Part shown: one piece after another, positions 27,695-36,257 of the stretch
Numbering within the stretch: position 1 is the first letter of the stretch
Layout: the number at the start of each line of letters is the position of its first letter
Assembly (NCBI RefSeq): GCF_020099395.1
Contig: NZ_CP083590.1
Coordinates: 7,574,930 to 7,638,929, forward strand
Direction: 5' to 3'
Length of the DNA stretch: 64,000 nucleotides
Source: Streptomyces mobaraensis
GTDB taxonomy: Bacteria > Actinomycetota > Actinomycetes > Streptomycetales > Streptomycetaceae
Position numbers and translations under genes: made by a program
The notes under the pieces: generated by a model
Database searches by the model: none
The model's input: only the letters and a program-made list of their open reading frames with translations
Told to the model about the DNA's origin: nothing

Positions 27695-29089
27695 ATGCGC
27701 AAGTGGTGGCCGTTGGCGGCCGTCTGCCTCGGCACGTTCCTGTTCCTGCTCGACACCACCGTGTTGACCGTCGCCCTGCCCGACATCGGGGACGACCTGT
27801 CCGCTCCGCTGCCCGCCCTGCAGTGGGTGGTGACCGTTTACCCACTGGTTCTGGCCGTTTCGCTGCTCACCATGGGGGCGTTGGCCGACCGGCACGGTGC
27901 GCGCGCCGTGTACGTGGCCGGCCTGACGGTCTTCGGCCTCGCCTCCCTGGCGTGCGGCCTGGCCTCGGACACGGGGGTGCTGATCACGGCCCGTGCGGTG
28001 CAGGGCATCGGCGGCGCGGCGATGGCCGTGACCACCTTCGCCCTGATCGGCGCCGTCTACCGGGGCCCCGACATGGGACGGGCGATGGGAGTCTTCGGGG
28101 CGGTGACCGGCCTGGCCGCCGCGGTCGGGCCGATGCTCGGCGGTGTCCTCACCCAGTACCTCGGCTGGCGGGCGGTCTTCTTCCTCAACCTCCCCCTCGT
28201 CGCCGTCACCGTCGCACTGTCCCTGCGCGTCCTGACGGCCGGGCGGCCGGATGCCGGGATCCGCGTCGACCTGCCGGGAACGGTCGCCTTCGCGGTCTGC
28301 GCGGGATCGCTGGCCTACGCCCTGACGCGGGCCGGCGAAGACGGCTGGACATCCCCGGCGGCACTCGGGCTGCCGGCCCTGGCCGCCCTCGCCTTCGCCG
28401 TCTTCGTCCGCGTCGAACTGCGCCGCAGCGCGCCGCTGTTGGACGTGCGGCTGTTCACCCGGGCGTCCTTCTCCGCGGTGATGACGTGCGTGATCGCCTC
28501 CACGGCCGCCTTCGCGGCGCTCGTCTACACCTCGTTGTGTCTGCGGTCGGGGCTCGGCCTGGGGCCGGTACGTGCCGGGCTCGCGCTCATGCCCCTCGCC
28601 TTGGCCTCGTTCGTCACCTCACTGATCGGCGGCCGTAGGCTGCACGGAAAGCCTCCGCGCGTGGTCCTCTCCGCAGGTCTGCTGCTGAACGGGGCCGGCT
28701 GCGCGCTGCAGGCGGGGCTGCGCGCCGACTCGTCCGCCGCGTCCCTGGCCGTAGGACTCGCCGTCACCGGCGTCGGGGTGGGACTGACGGGGCCGGTCAT
28801 GGGCACCGCGGTCTTCGCGGCGTTCCCGGCCGAGCGGTCCGGCATGGCGGCCGGCGCCATGACGACCTTCCGGCAACTGGGGCAGACGCTCTGGGTCGCC
28901 GCCTTCGGCGTCCTGTTCCAACATGGCGGTGGCCCCATGGCCGACGGCCTGAACCGGGTCCTGGTGGCCACCGCGGCGGTCGGCGTCGCCGGTTCCGTCC
29001 TCGCCTGGTTCTCCGTGGCGGAACCGGCGGGGGAGAAGGACGCGCTGCCGCCCGCCCGCCGGGATCACACCGGTTCGCGGCCGCGGTGA
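27695..29089 (+). CDS. MFS transporter, DHA2 (EmrB/QacA-like) family
   Basis: A 464-residue exporter. The N-terminal helix has LDTTVLTVALPDIG, the DHA2 family signature; DRHGARAVYVAG is the loop 2-3 motif A; and ARAVQGIGGAAM and GPMLGGVLTQYLGWRAVFFLNLP match motifs B and C of drug:H+ antiporters. About fourteen hydrophobic segments fit the DHA2 topology. ATG 27695 follows ATGGAGGAAG. Its divergent neighbour is a double Lrp-type regulator, which may sense the exported compound. No specific substrate can be read off. Confidence 0.9.
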   Translation: MRKWWPLAAVCLGTFLFLLDTTVLTVALPDIGDDLSAPLPALQWVVTVYPLVLAVSLLTMGALADRHGARAVYVAGLTVFGLASLACGLASDTGVLITARAVQGIGGAAMAVTTFALIGAVYRGPDMGRAMGVFGAVTGLAAAVGPMLGGVLTQYLGWRAVFFLNLPLVAVTVALSLRVLTAGRPDAGIRVDLPGTVAFAVCAGSLAYALTRAGEDGWTSPAALGLPALAALAFAVFVRVELRRSAPLLDVRLFTRASFSAVMTCVIASTAAFAALVYTSLCLRSGLGLGPVRAGLALMPLALASFVTSLIGGRRLHGKPPRVVLSAGLLLNGAGCALQAGLRADSSAASLAVGLAVTGVGVGLTGPVMGTAVFAAFPAERSGMAAGAMTTFRQLGQTLWVAAFGVLFQHGGGPMADGLNRVLVATAAVGVAGSVLAWFSVAEPAGEKDALPPARRDHTGSRPR

Positions 29090-29119
29090 TCCCCGCGTCG
29101 GGGAGGGGCGCGCCGGGTG

Positions 29120-29737
29120 CTACTCCGCCCCCGTCTCCGCCGAAGCCGCAGGGAACGCCCCGCCGACGAGGGGGAACAGCCGGTTGATCGCGGCCACGGC
29201 CACGGCGCCCCGGGGGCGCGCCGCCGGGTCCTCGTCGCGGTCGCGGTAGGCGGCGAACAAGCGGCGGACGGACGAGGTGAGTTCGGCGGCCTCCGCCGGG
29301 GTGAGGTGGAGGACGGCGCTGAAGGAGTCGTCCCGCTGCCACTCCGCCGGCGCCTGGTGCCGGTGGGTCAGCCACTGCCGGTAGCTCTCGTCCTCCAGCC
29401 CGCGGGCGAGGGCCGGGAACGCTTCCGGTTCGTCGTGTTCGGCCTGCGGGGGCCGGCCGGACGGTTCGGGCGAGCCCCAGCGCAGCCGCCACGGCCGGGC
29501 CCGGCCGCCCTGGTGCGGGACCTCCTCGATGAGGCCGTGCCGGGCGAGCTGACGCAGGTGGAAGGAGCAGAGGCCGGAACTGTGGCCGAGGCGGACGGCG
29601 GCCTCGGTGGAGGTGAGGGTGCCGGCCTCGGCCAGGAGGTCCAGCAGCGCGATCCGGACGGGGTGGTCGGGAAGGGAGCGCGGGGCGCGGTCCGGCGGGG
29701 GACCGGCGGGTGTGGTTCGAGGGTTTTGATCACTCAC
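29120..29737 (-). CDS. ArsR-like winged-helix regulator
   Basis: A 205-residue regulator. Residues about 22-75 form a winged helix: DHPVRIALLDLLAEAG, then STEAAVRLGHSSGLCSFHLRQLARHGLI, with the RARPWRLRW wing. The C-terminal 120 residues are helical and contain LTPAEAAELTSSVRRLF, as in HTH_20/ArsR-type proteins of Streptomyces. GTG 29737 is chosen because it starts at the edge of a palindromic site shared with the divergent peptide deformylase gene. The position suggests autoregulation and control of the deformylase gene. Confidence 0.87.
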   Translation of the reverse strand: MSDQNPRTTPAGPPPDRAPRSLPDHPVRIALLDLLAEAGTLTSTEAAVRLGHSSGLCSFHLRQLARHGLIEEVPHQGGRARPWRLRWGSPEPSGRPPQAEHDEPEAFPALARGLEDESYRQWLTHRHQAPAEWQRDDSFSAVLHLTPAEAAELTSSVRRLFAAYRDRDEDPAARPRGAVAVAAINRLFPLVGGAFPAASAETGAE

Positions 29738-29763
29738 TTTGCAAAGGGTGCTACTTTGCAAAG
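29737..29763. promoter_or_regulatory. Twin CTTTGCAAAG operators
   Basis: Two perfect 10-bp palindromes, CTTTGCAAAG at 29737-29746 and again at 29754-29763, with centres 17 bp apart. The first touches the start codon of the ArsR-like gene. They are AT-rich islands in otherwise GC-rich DNA and lie in the divergent promoter region. Binding by the adjacent regulator is inferred. Confidence 0.72.
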
Positions 29764-29840
29764 CATCTGGCAACCTGTCAGACGGCCGGACCGGCACCCC
29801 GCGTCCCGCCGGCGGCACACACGGAAGGCGTTGATCGTTC

Positions 29841-30500
29841 ATGGCTCTTGGTTTCGGTGACACCGCGCGGGACCGCCGCGTACGCGTGCAGGGCGAGCCC
29901 GTCGCGTCGTACCCGCGCCTCGCCCCCGAGGTGGAACGCGGCGCGGTGCGCCGGATCACCGTGGTCGGGGAGGAGGTCCTGCACCGTCCGTGCCGGGAGG
30001 TGACCCGGTTCGGCACTCCCGAACTGGCGGCGCTGATCGACGACATGTTCGCCACCAACCAGGCGGCCGACGGCGCCGGACTCGCCGCCAACCAAGTCGG
30101 CGTGGACCTGCGCCTGTTCGTCTGGGACATCACGGACGAGTGGGGCGTCCGCCACGTCGGGCACATAGCCAACCCCGTCCTGGACGAGGTGCCCGCCGAA
30201 CACCGCCGCCTGGTGGACGAATCCGAGGGCTGCCTCTCCGTCCCCGGCCCCTACCGCGTCGTGCCACGCCCCGACCGCGCCGTCGTGCGGGGCCGTGACA
30301 AGAACGGCGATCCGCTGGTGATCGAGGGCAGGGGCTACTTCGCCCGCTGCCTCCAGCACGAGACCGACCACCTCAACGGCCGCCTGTACCTGGACCGGTT
30401 GACGCGGCGGGAACGGAAGTCCGCCCTCCGCGAGATGGAGGACGCCCGGGACGAGGTCTTCGCCCGGCGCGCCGCCGCGGCGAGAAGCCTCGGCAAGTGA
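29841..30500 (+). CDS. def: Peptide deformylase
   Basis: A 219-residue peptide deformylase that removes the formyl group from nascent N-terminal Met. All three motifs are present: GAGLAANQVG (motif 1, GxGxAAxQ), ESEGCLSVP (motif 2, metal Cys) and QHETDHLNG (motif 3, HExxDH with two metal histidines). The N-terminal 35 residues are an extension typical of some actinobacterial forms. It is divergent from an ArsR-like regulator. A separately regulated, non-operonic def next to its own repressor suggests an accessory enzyme, for example one giving tolerance to deformylase inhibitors; this is inference. Confidence 0.93.
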   Translation: MALGFGDTARDRRVRVQGEPVASYPRLAPEVERGAVRRITVVGEEVLHRPCREVTRFGTPELAALIDDMFATNQAADGAGLAANQVGVDLRLFVWDITDEWGVRHVGHIANPVLDEVPAEHRRLVDESEGCLSVPGPYRVVPRPDRAVVRGRDKNGDPLVIEGRGYFARCLQHETDHLNGRLYLDRLTRRERKSALREMEDARDEVFARRAAAARSLGK

Positions 30501-30553
30501 CGCGCGGGACGGACCGTGAGACGGACCCGCGCCCGTCTCCCTCAGCTTGTTCT

Positions 30554-30690
30554 TTATGGTCTGAGTAGGTTTCGTTCGGTAATGCTTTCTGGTCGTTTCG
30601 CGGTCTTGCCCACGTCGTAGCGGGTGGCGGGGCGTCGGTTCTTCGAGCCGGGTGGCCGTCCCGGCCCGTGCCCCCAAACCCTCAACACCT
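30554..30690 (-). pseudogene. C-terminal remnant of a DDE transposase
   Basis: Reading leftward, the last 40 or so codons before TAA at 30554-30556 give GRPPGSKNRRPATRYDVGKT and KRPESI, which resembles the basic C-terminal tail common in Streptomyces DDE transposases. No catalytic part is present and the upstream sequence is unrelated, so only the tail of an old insertion is left. The exact IS family is uncertain. Confidence 0.45.
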
Positions 30691-30813
30691 GGACCAGGAA
30701 GACCGCTTGGCTCCTAGAATCGCCGTCCCACGACCCGCTAGGACGTCGGGAAGACGACCAGACGGCCCTAGAACATCATCGAACGCGACAGCCTCAGAGG
30801 TCAGAAGACGTGC

Positions 30814-31236
30814 TCAGTGCCCACGCTGGTCCAGGACGCGATCCCGGTATGCGCGCCAAGCATCGAAAGCCGACTGGGCGCAGTCCGCGGTGAGGAAGTC
30901 TCCCGACCCGGTCTCGAAGGCCCGTGCTTTCAACGCATCGGCGACCGCGAGGGCAGCGTGAGCTGCTGCTTCGCTGTCGCCATGGATGAAGAGACTGACT
31001 CCGGCGACCGGGGCGTCATCAGCCTCGTTGACCGGGGTACTGATGGAGAAGCCGGGCCCCTCGTAGTCGCCCCAACCATTCTGCGAATACTCGATGCCCG
31101 GCAACACATCCGCAAGGACACCGCGAACGTCGCGGCCCGCGCCCAGGCTCGGTGGCTCCCAGTCCTCGGGGATCTCGTCTATCGCCTCGGCCTCGGGCGG
31201 AAACCGCATGATGAATACATCCCAGCTCACCCGCAC
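30814..31236 (-). CDS. Conserved hypothetical protein, possible immunity type
   Basis: A 140-residue soluble acidic protein beginning VSWDVFIMRFP after a few residues. It has no signal peptide or membrane segment. I do not recognise a domain. The overall look (WDVF start, GPGFSIS, FIHG, WRAYRD end) is like small actinobacterial proteins found beside toxins or transposon scars, where they sometimes act as immunity proteins. GTG 31236 is the longest start; GTG 31230 is an alternative that would begin at VSWDVF. It lies between a transposase tail and a truncated LysR gene. Confidence 0.6.
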   Translation of the reverse strand: MRVSWDVFIMRFPPEAEAIDEIPEDWEPPSLGAGRDVRGVLADVLPGIEYSQNGWGDYEGPGFSISTPVNEADDAPVAGVSLFIHGDSEAAAHAALAVADALKARAFETGSGDFLTADCAQSAFDAWRAYRDRVLDQRGH

Positions 31237-31300
31237 AATCTACGTGCCAGCACTGACACTCAGCCCGGCACTGAGCCAGCCGCCTGGTTAAAGGACAGGC

Positions 31301-31650
31301 TCAGCGCGACCGCGCCCCCGCCGCCCGGTCCACGGCCTCGCGGTCCGGCTCGGGCAGCCACCACTCGCGGTCGGGGAGGCGGTGCCAGCCGTGGTCCCGG
31401 GCGTAGGTATGGACGAGTTCGAGGGTGCGGTCCAGCACGGGTGACGCGCCGGTGGCCGGGTGCCAGACGGCGTGCCACGGATAGAGCGGTACAGGGTCGG
31501 TCAGGGGGCGGGCGGTCAGCCCGTCGGGGAGCCGCCCGGTCGTGAGGCCGAAGGAGGGGTAGCCGCGGGCGGCGACCATGGCGTGGATGGCGGCGCGCCC
31601 GTGCCCGCGGACCCGCAGCGCGACGGGGAGCCCGAATCGTCGGCTCGACG
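31301..31650 (-). pseudogene. C-terminal fragment of a LysR-type regulator
   Basis: About 115 codons reading leftward and ending in AAGARSR. The sequence (GHGRAAIHAMVAARGYPSFG, then PLYPWHAVWHP) looks like the last part of a LysR substrate-binding domain. The N-terminal HTH and most of the effector domain are missing. The fragment stops near 31,640-31,655, exactly where the truncated cysteine-synthase-like gene begins on the other strand, so a single deletion probably removed the starts of both genes. Confidence 0.6.
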
Positions 31651-31653
31651 ACC

Positions 31654-32416
31654 GTGGACCGCACTCTGCGCGTCCAACTGGCCGTCCTCGGCGCGACGCT
31701 GGAACAGATGGAGCCGTGCAGCGACCTCAAACTGGACCAGAAGCGCCGCGTGGAGCGGATCCACGAGATCCTCGCCGAACACCCCGAGTACCACTGGATG
31801 CGCCAGTACCACGACGACATCCACTACCTCGGCTACCGTCCGATCGCCGACCGGATCCGGGAGGCGGTCGGCGCGGACGGACTGACCGTCGTCGGCGGGG
31901 TCGGCTCGGGGGCCTCCACGGGCGCGCTCGCCCGCCGACTGCGGGACGGGCCCGACGGGCCGGCCGACGTCGAGCTCGTCGGCGTCCAGCCGTACGGAAG
32001 CGTCACGTTCGGTGCCGAACACGTCACCGACCCCGAGATCATTATCGCCGGAATCGGCAGCTCCATCCCGTTCGGGAACGTTTCACACGAGCTATACGAC
32101 ACCCTCCACTGGATCTCCTTCGAGGCGGCGCTGGCCGGCAGCGTCGACCTGCTACGGCGGCACGCGGTCTTCGCGGGCCTGTCCACCGGCGCCGGCTACC
32201 TCGCCGCCCGCCACGAACGTGAGCGCTCGCCCGACCGCCTTCATCGCCGCCGATACCGGCCACCGCTACACCGACACCGTCCACGCCCGCCACCACGAAG
32301 CCGTCCCGATCACGGACCTGGCCCCGCGCGACGTGTCCGACCGGAGCGGACTGACCCTGCCCTGGTCCCGCATGCGCTGGAACCGCGCGCCCGCGCCGGC
32401 GTGCACTATTCGGTAA
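31654..32416 (+). pseudogene. Broken PLP-dependent cysteine synthase-like gene
   Basis: The sequence matches the second half of a cysteine-synthase/cystathionine-beta-synthase-family enzyme: EHPEYHWMRQYHDD, TVVGGVGSGASTGAL (the phosphate-binding glycine loop) and a C-terminal AFIAADTGHRYTDT. The first 110 or so residues, including the PLP lysine, are missing, and the reading frame shifts near 32,215-32,235 between RHERE and PTAFIAA. It is therefore truncated and frameshifted. It directly abuts a LysR fragment on the opposite strand. Confidence 0.75.
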
Positions 32417-32444
32417 CCGACGGCGTCGCGACGCCGACCATTGC

Positions 32445-32489
32445 GGGGGAGGGGAGGGGAGGGGAGGGGAGGGGAGGGGAGGGAAGGGG
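32445..32489 (+). repeat. GGGGA tandem tract, potential G-quadruplex
   Basis: Seven consecutive runs of four or five G separated by single A, then GGGAAGGGG. It lies between the end of the cysteine-synthase pseudogene and the end of the convergent gene at 32540. Such a tract can fold as a G-quadruplex on the + strand and is prone to copy-number change. Confidence 0.9.
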
Positions 32490-32539
32490 CCGGGCCCGGA
32501 TCGGCTCGGCTCCGCGGGACGAGGCGCCCCGTCCCGGGA

Positions 32540-33004
32540 TCACGGCGGCTCGACCTCCAACCAGCGCAGCCCCCGCGCCCCCCGGTACTCCAGTGCCTGC
32601 CAGCCCAGCCCCCGCAGCACGTCCGCGCACCGCCGAAGGCCCTCCTGCTGCTGATACCGCACGCGACTGCCGGGCGGACCGACCCACTCGACGCGTACCG
32701 TCCCCCCGTCCGCGTGCACACGGTAACCGGTCGCCAGGCGCCGGCCGTCGGTCCCGACGGCGGACGGCGGCACACCGGCGGCCTCCAGCGCCAGGGCGAC
32801 GGCGCGGACCGGCTGGAGGCGCTCCCAGTCGGCGGGCACGGACAACGGCCTGCCGGCCGGCGGGTTCATCACCGCACGAATCCGGTGCAGCCCGTCCATC
32901 GCCTGCCGCACGGCGTCCGCACGCTCGTCGGGCCTCCGACCGGCGGGCGCGGACGGCCCCTCGTCACCCGTGGCGGCGTGGAAGCCGCCCGTACCGTCGG
33001 CCAT
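32540..33004 (-). CDS. Hypothetical protein
   Basis: A 154-residue soluble protein with no recognised domain. Segments such as WERLQPVRAVALALEAAGVP, WVGPPGSRVRYQQQEGLRRC and a C-terminal RGARGLRWLEVEPP have good coding character and look like a small alpha-beta protein found in Streptomyces. ATG 33004 is preceded by the strong ribosome-binding site GGAGGGG; the frame continues upstream to 33196 but without one. It converges on the cysteine-synthase pseudogene. Confidence 0.65.
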   Translation of the reverse strand: MADGTGGFHAATGDEGPSAPAGRRPDERADAVRQAMDGLHRIRAVMNPPAGRPLSVPADWERLQPVRAVALALEAAGVPPSAVGTDGRRLATGYRVHADGGTVRVEWVGPPGSRVRYQQQEGLRRCADVLRGLGWQALEYRGARGLRWLEVEPP

Positions 33005-33283
33005 GCTTCCTGCCCCTCCTTCGCAGCACATCACCCATCGCGTTCGGGCCGGCTTCCATGATGAGGCCAGGGTCTGACATCGACCGCGGAGGCCGGGGGC
33101 GGATCCACGAACAGCCGCCCGGCGAGACCGCCGCAGACGGCCGGACACGAGCCCGGACCCGTCCCGGGACCAGCCCCTCGACGAGGGGCAGGACACGGGC
33201 GGCGGGTTTTCGTCTCACCCGTGGCCCTGTCCGGCCCCTAGGGTCGGCGCCGACGAAAGCCCGTGCACCCACTGGAGGTACCT

Positions 33284-33805
33284 GTGCGTACGTCAAGGCG
33301 GTTGGGCTCCTTGTCGGCAGCCGTGGGCTTGTGCCTGGGCCTGGCCGGCCTCTTCGCCGCGCCGACCACGGCCACGGCCGCGGTTCCGGCCGCGGAGCGC
33401 CCCGACGGTGCCCGGATCAAGGTCGGCTTCATGATCGCCTCCAATATGAACAACAGGTGCCTGGAGGTCAGAGCGGGCAACACCGGCATCGGCGCGCTGG
33501 TCGACATGTGGGACTGCCACGGCGGCTCCAACGAACGCTGGTACTGGGACGGTTCGACCATCCGCAGCGACCTCAACGGGAAGTGCCTCGACGTCGTCGC
33601 CGGGAACAGCGAGAACGGCGCCGCGCTCAACATGTGGGACTGCCACGGCGGAGCCCCGCAGCAGTGGGTCTGGGACGGCGCCCGGCTGCGCGATCCGGTG
33701 TACGACCGATGCCTGACCATCGGTAACGCCAACTGGTGGAACGGCGCGTCCGTCATCCTCTGGGACTGCAACCTCGGCTCCCACCAGCAGTGGCACACCA
33801 CCTGA
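33284..33805 (+). CDS. Secreted ricin-type beta-trefoil lectin
   Basis: A 173-residue secreted lectin. Residues 1-35 are a signal peptide (VRTSRRL, hydrophobic SAAVGLCLGLAGLFAA, cleavage near TATAA). The mature part has three beta-trefoil repeats, each with a Cys and a QxW-like end: NRCLEV to ERWYWDG, GKCLDV to QQWVWDG, DRCLTI to QQWHTT. It is a free lectin domain with no catalytic module, about the size of a single trefoil. GTG 33284 follows ACTGGAGGT. It probably binds galactose- or xylan-type sugars outside the cell. Confidence 0.9.
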   Translation: MRTSRRLGSLSAAVGLCLGLAGLFAAPTTATAAVPAAERPDGARIKVGFMIASNMNNRCLEVRAGNTGIGALVDMWDCHGGSNERWYWDGSTIRSDLNGKCLDVVAGNSENGAALNMWDCHGGAPQQWVWDGARLRDPVYDRCLTIGNANWWNGASVILWDCNLGSHQQWHTT

Positions 33806-33923
33806 CCCGACGCGTCACGCGCACACGGACGCCCGGGGCCCCGCCCGCCCAACGCCGGAGCCGCCCAGACCGCCCTGACCGCCCAGGCCCGCTTGACCGG
33901 CCGGCCGGATAGGCTCAGGACCC

Positions 33924-34577
33924 ATGAAAGACACGCTCACCACCCTCCGGCCGGCACCGGTTCCGTACTTCGCCCAGTGGGCCTCCGCCCACCTCGTCGA
34001 GGACATCGTGACCGGCCGGATCCGGGCGAGCGAGGACCCGGCCTGGGCCCAGTACGGCGCCTCCGACCCGGAGGAGTACGCGTGGTGGTCCTGGCGGCTC
34101 TGCGGCATCGCCTGTCTGCGCATGGCCCTCGCGCACTTCGGGCGGACCCCGCCGAAGGCGATGGAACTGGCCGCGGAATGCACCGCCGCCGGCGGATACG
34201 TCAAGCACGCCGACGGGCTGCACGGCCTGATCCACGCGCCGTTCGCCTCCTGGGTGCGGGACCGGTTCGGCCTGGCGGCCGAGGCGCGCCCCGAACTGTC
34301 CGCCGCCGACCTCCCCGGCATCCTCGCCGCCGGCGGACTGGCGATCCTGTCGGTGCACCCGTCGATCCGCCACCCCGACAGCGAACCCCCGGCCAAGGGC
34401 GGCCACCTGGTGCTCGCGGTCGGAGCCACCGAGCACTGCCTGCTGATCCACAACCCCTCCGGCTTCCCGGGCACCTCCCAACGCGACTTCCCCGTCCCTT
34501 GGGACAGACTGGGCCGCTTCTACGCCCGCCGAGGCATCATCCTGGCCCCTCCACCCCCCACCACCGACCCCGCGTGA
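33924..34577 (+). CDS. C39-like papain-fold protein
   Basis: A 217-residue cytoplasmic protein with the layout of Peptidase_C39_2-like proteins. WSWRLCGIACLRMAL near residue 55-70 would hold the nucleophile Cys, KGGHLVLAVGA near 157 the catalytic His, and LIHNPSGFP near 175 the Asn/Asp. No signal peptide or transporter domain is present, so it is not a bacteriocin-processing ABC transporter. A peptide- or amide-processing role is possible but unproven. ATG 33924 is followed by a normal coding pattern. Confidence 0.75.
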   Translation: MKDTLTTLRPAPVPYFAQWASAHLVEDIVTGRIRASEDPAWAQYGASDPEEYAWWSWRLCGIACLRMALAHFGRTPPKAMELAAECTAAGGYVKHADGLHGLIHAPFASWVRDRFGLAAEARPELSAADLPGILAAGGLAILSVHPSIRHPDSEPPAKGGHLVLAVGATEHCLLIHNPSGFPGTSQRDFPVPWDRLGRFYARRGIILAPPPPTTDPA

Positions 34578-34679
34578 CGCGGCGCATCCCGCCACGGGCC
34601 GCTCACCTCCGCGCCGAGGCCCGCTTCGTCCAGAGGTCCAGATGGGTACCAACCCGTGCGCGCCCCGAAACCGCCTCCG

Positions 34680-35720
34680 TCAGAGCATCACCAGCAACCG
34701 AGTGTTCGGTACGAGCTTCCGGTTCACACTGGTGCTCTGGACGAAGATCGTGAAGTCGTCGTTGTGGTCGGGCCTGACGCGGACCTCCACGTCCGGCAGT
34801 CCGAGCAGGGCGCGTGCCTCCGGCCCCGTGTAGACGCGGTCCGTCTCCTTCTCCAGCACCGCGATCTGCTTGCGCGCCTGGACCTTCTCCGACTTGCTCA
34901 ACTGATAGAATGCGCAGCCGGTACGGTAAGCGTGACCGTGCTCGACGACCCGGTCGCGTATGGCCATCTCCCGCACCACCGGGATCAGTTCGTATCCCGA
35001 AGGGTCCGCCGGAGTGAGACCGGCCGCCTTGATGGTCTCCTGATTGACCGCCTCCGCCCCCGTGGAGAACACGGCCCGCGACCCCCGGATCCCTTGCGAG
35101 CGGCCCACCATGAACTTCTCGGTGGCCTCCCGGATGACCTGCCCGGCCTCTTCCAGGCCGTGTGTGCTCGTGGCGTCCCAGACGGCGATGTTGTCCTTCG
35201 GGAAACCGCACTGCATGGCCTCGCGCTTGCCCATCTGGTCCGGAACGAGCACGGCCAGCGTCCAGTTGTCCTCCTGCGTCTCGATCATCCTGGCCACCGC
35301 CCGCACCAGCTCACGCCGGTCACCGGAAGGAGCGTCCGCGCAGTGATGGCTCGCGTTCTCCTGCCCGTCGGTCAGGACGAACGTGAGGAAGCTGTGGTCA
35401 CCGTACAGCTGCGCTGTCTGCGCCAGCTCATGCTGCGACTTCAGCGTGGCCGCCAGCAGAGCCGTCATCCCGCCGACCCGGTACAGCTCCCTCAGCGACG
35501 GCATGCGCAGCACGTCCTTGTCGTAGATGACGCACTCGACCTCGTTCGCGAAGACGTACACCGTCACACGGGTCTCCTGGTCCAGCTCCTCCGACCGGCG
35601 GGCCAGGTAGGCGATCTGCTGGTCGGCGACGTCGACGACCTTCTGGCTCAGATGCGACATGGACGAACTGGCGTCCAGCACCAGGGCAACGTGATTGATG
35701 TAGTTCTGCGTTCCGGACAT
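34680..35720 (-). CDS. vWA domain protein
   Basis: A 346-residue protein with a von Willebrand factor A domain in residues 8-210. The MIDAS motif is DASSS at residues 17-21 (DxSxS), with a conserved TDGQEN near residue 115. The remaining 130 residues contain TIKAAGLTPADPSGYELIPVV and a C terminus VNRKLVPNTRLLVML, typical of Streptomyces vWA proteins of unknown function. No signal peptide, so probably cytoplasmic. ATG 35720 follows GGGGGAG. Codon use seems less extreme in GC than its neighbours. Confidence 0.85.
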   Translation of the reverse strand: MSGTQNYINHVALVLDASSSMSHLSQKVVDVADQQIAYLARRSEELDQETRVTVYVFANEVECVIYDKDVLRMPSLRELYRVGGMTALLAATLKSQHELAQTAQLYGDHSFLTFVLTDGQENASHHCADAPSGDRRELVRAVARMIETQEDNWTLAVLVPDQMGKREAMQCGFPKDNIAVWDATSTHGLEEAGQVIREATEKFMVGRSQGIRGSRAVFSTGAEAVNQETIKAAGLTPADPSGYELIPVVREMAIRDRVVEHGHAYRTGCAFYQLSKSEKVQARKQIAVLEKETDRVYTGPEARALLGLPDVEVRVRPDHNDDFTIFVQSTSVNRKLVPNTRLLVML

Positions 35721-36257
35721 GGCCGTCTCCCCCTCGTTCCGACTCGGTGTTCCCACCTTCTCACCCACCACTGACAACGGCCTCCGACGCCGACCGCCGG
35801 GCGAACGCCCCCTCGAAGCGACCACTGCCGACCCCGTCCGCCGCCCGGTGCGGGAAGGCGACGGCCGGTACCCTCCGGGCACTGCGCGCCGTCGCCGCCT
35901 GCGCCCTGCCACGCTGCGGACGCCGGGTGCCGGCCCGCGGCTTCCTCGCCTTCAGACGTCGTCGCAGGGTGCCGCTGGGCTCGGCGGGGTCAGGCAAGAC
36001 GACCTTCGCTCGCCGCGACCGACATCCGCCTTGGCCGCCCGCTCGTGGACACTCATCGCGCGCCTGCTCCCCACCGCCCACGGCCGGCTTCCCCGGCACC
36101 CCGGGCGAACGGCTGACGCGCGCGACGTCACGGCCGGCGCCCGCTCCCATCCACCCGACCGGACGCACCGCACCCACGAATTCGTCATGGGCATATCAAC
36201 ACGCCATCGCTTACAGTGCCCTGATTGATCAACTCCCCCACGAAAGCAGGGCGTTAC
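35721..36257. other. Intergenic region with no supported gene
   Basis: 537 bp between the divergent vWA and phosphatase genes. One frame gives a P-loop-like GSAGSGKTTFARR near 35,977-36,015 but nothing around it reads as an ATPase. It may be a decayed fragment. Promoters for both genes must lie here. Confidence 0.35.

Noticed and set aside
35977..36015. P-loop-like GSAGSGKTTFARR in an intergenic frame
   Set aside because: No other ATPase motifs, no start signal and poor codon pattern around it; one P-loop match can arise by chance in GC-rich DNA.
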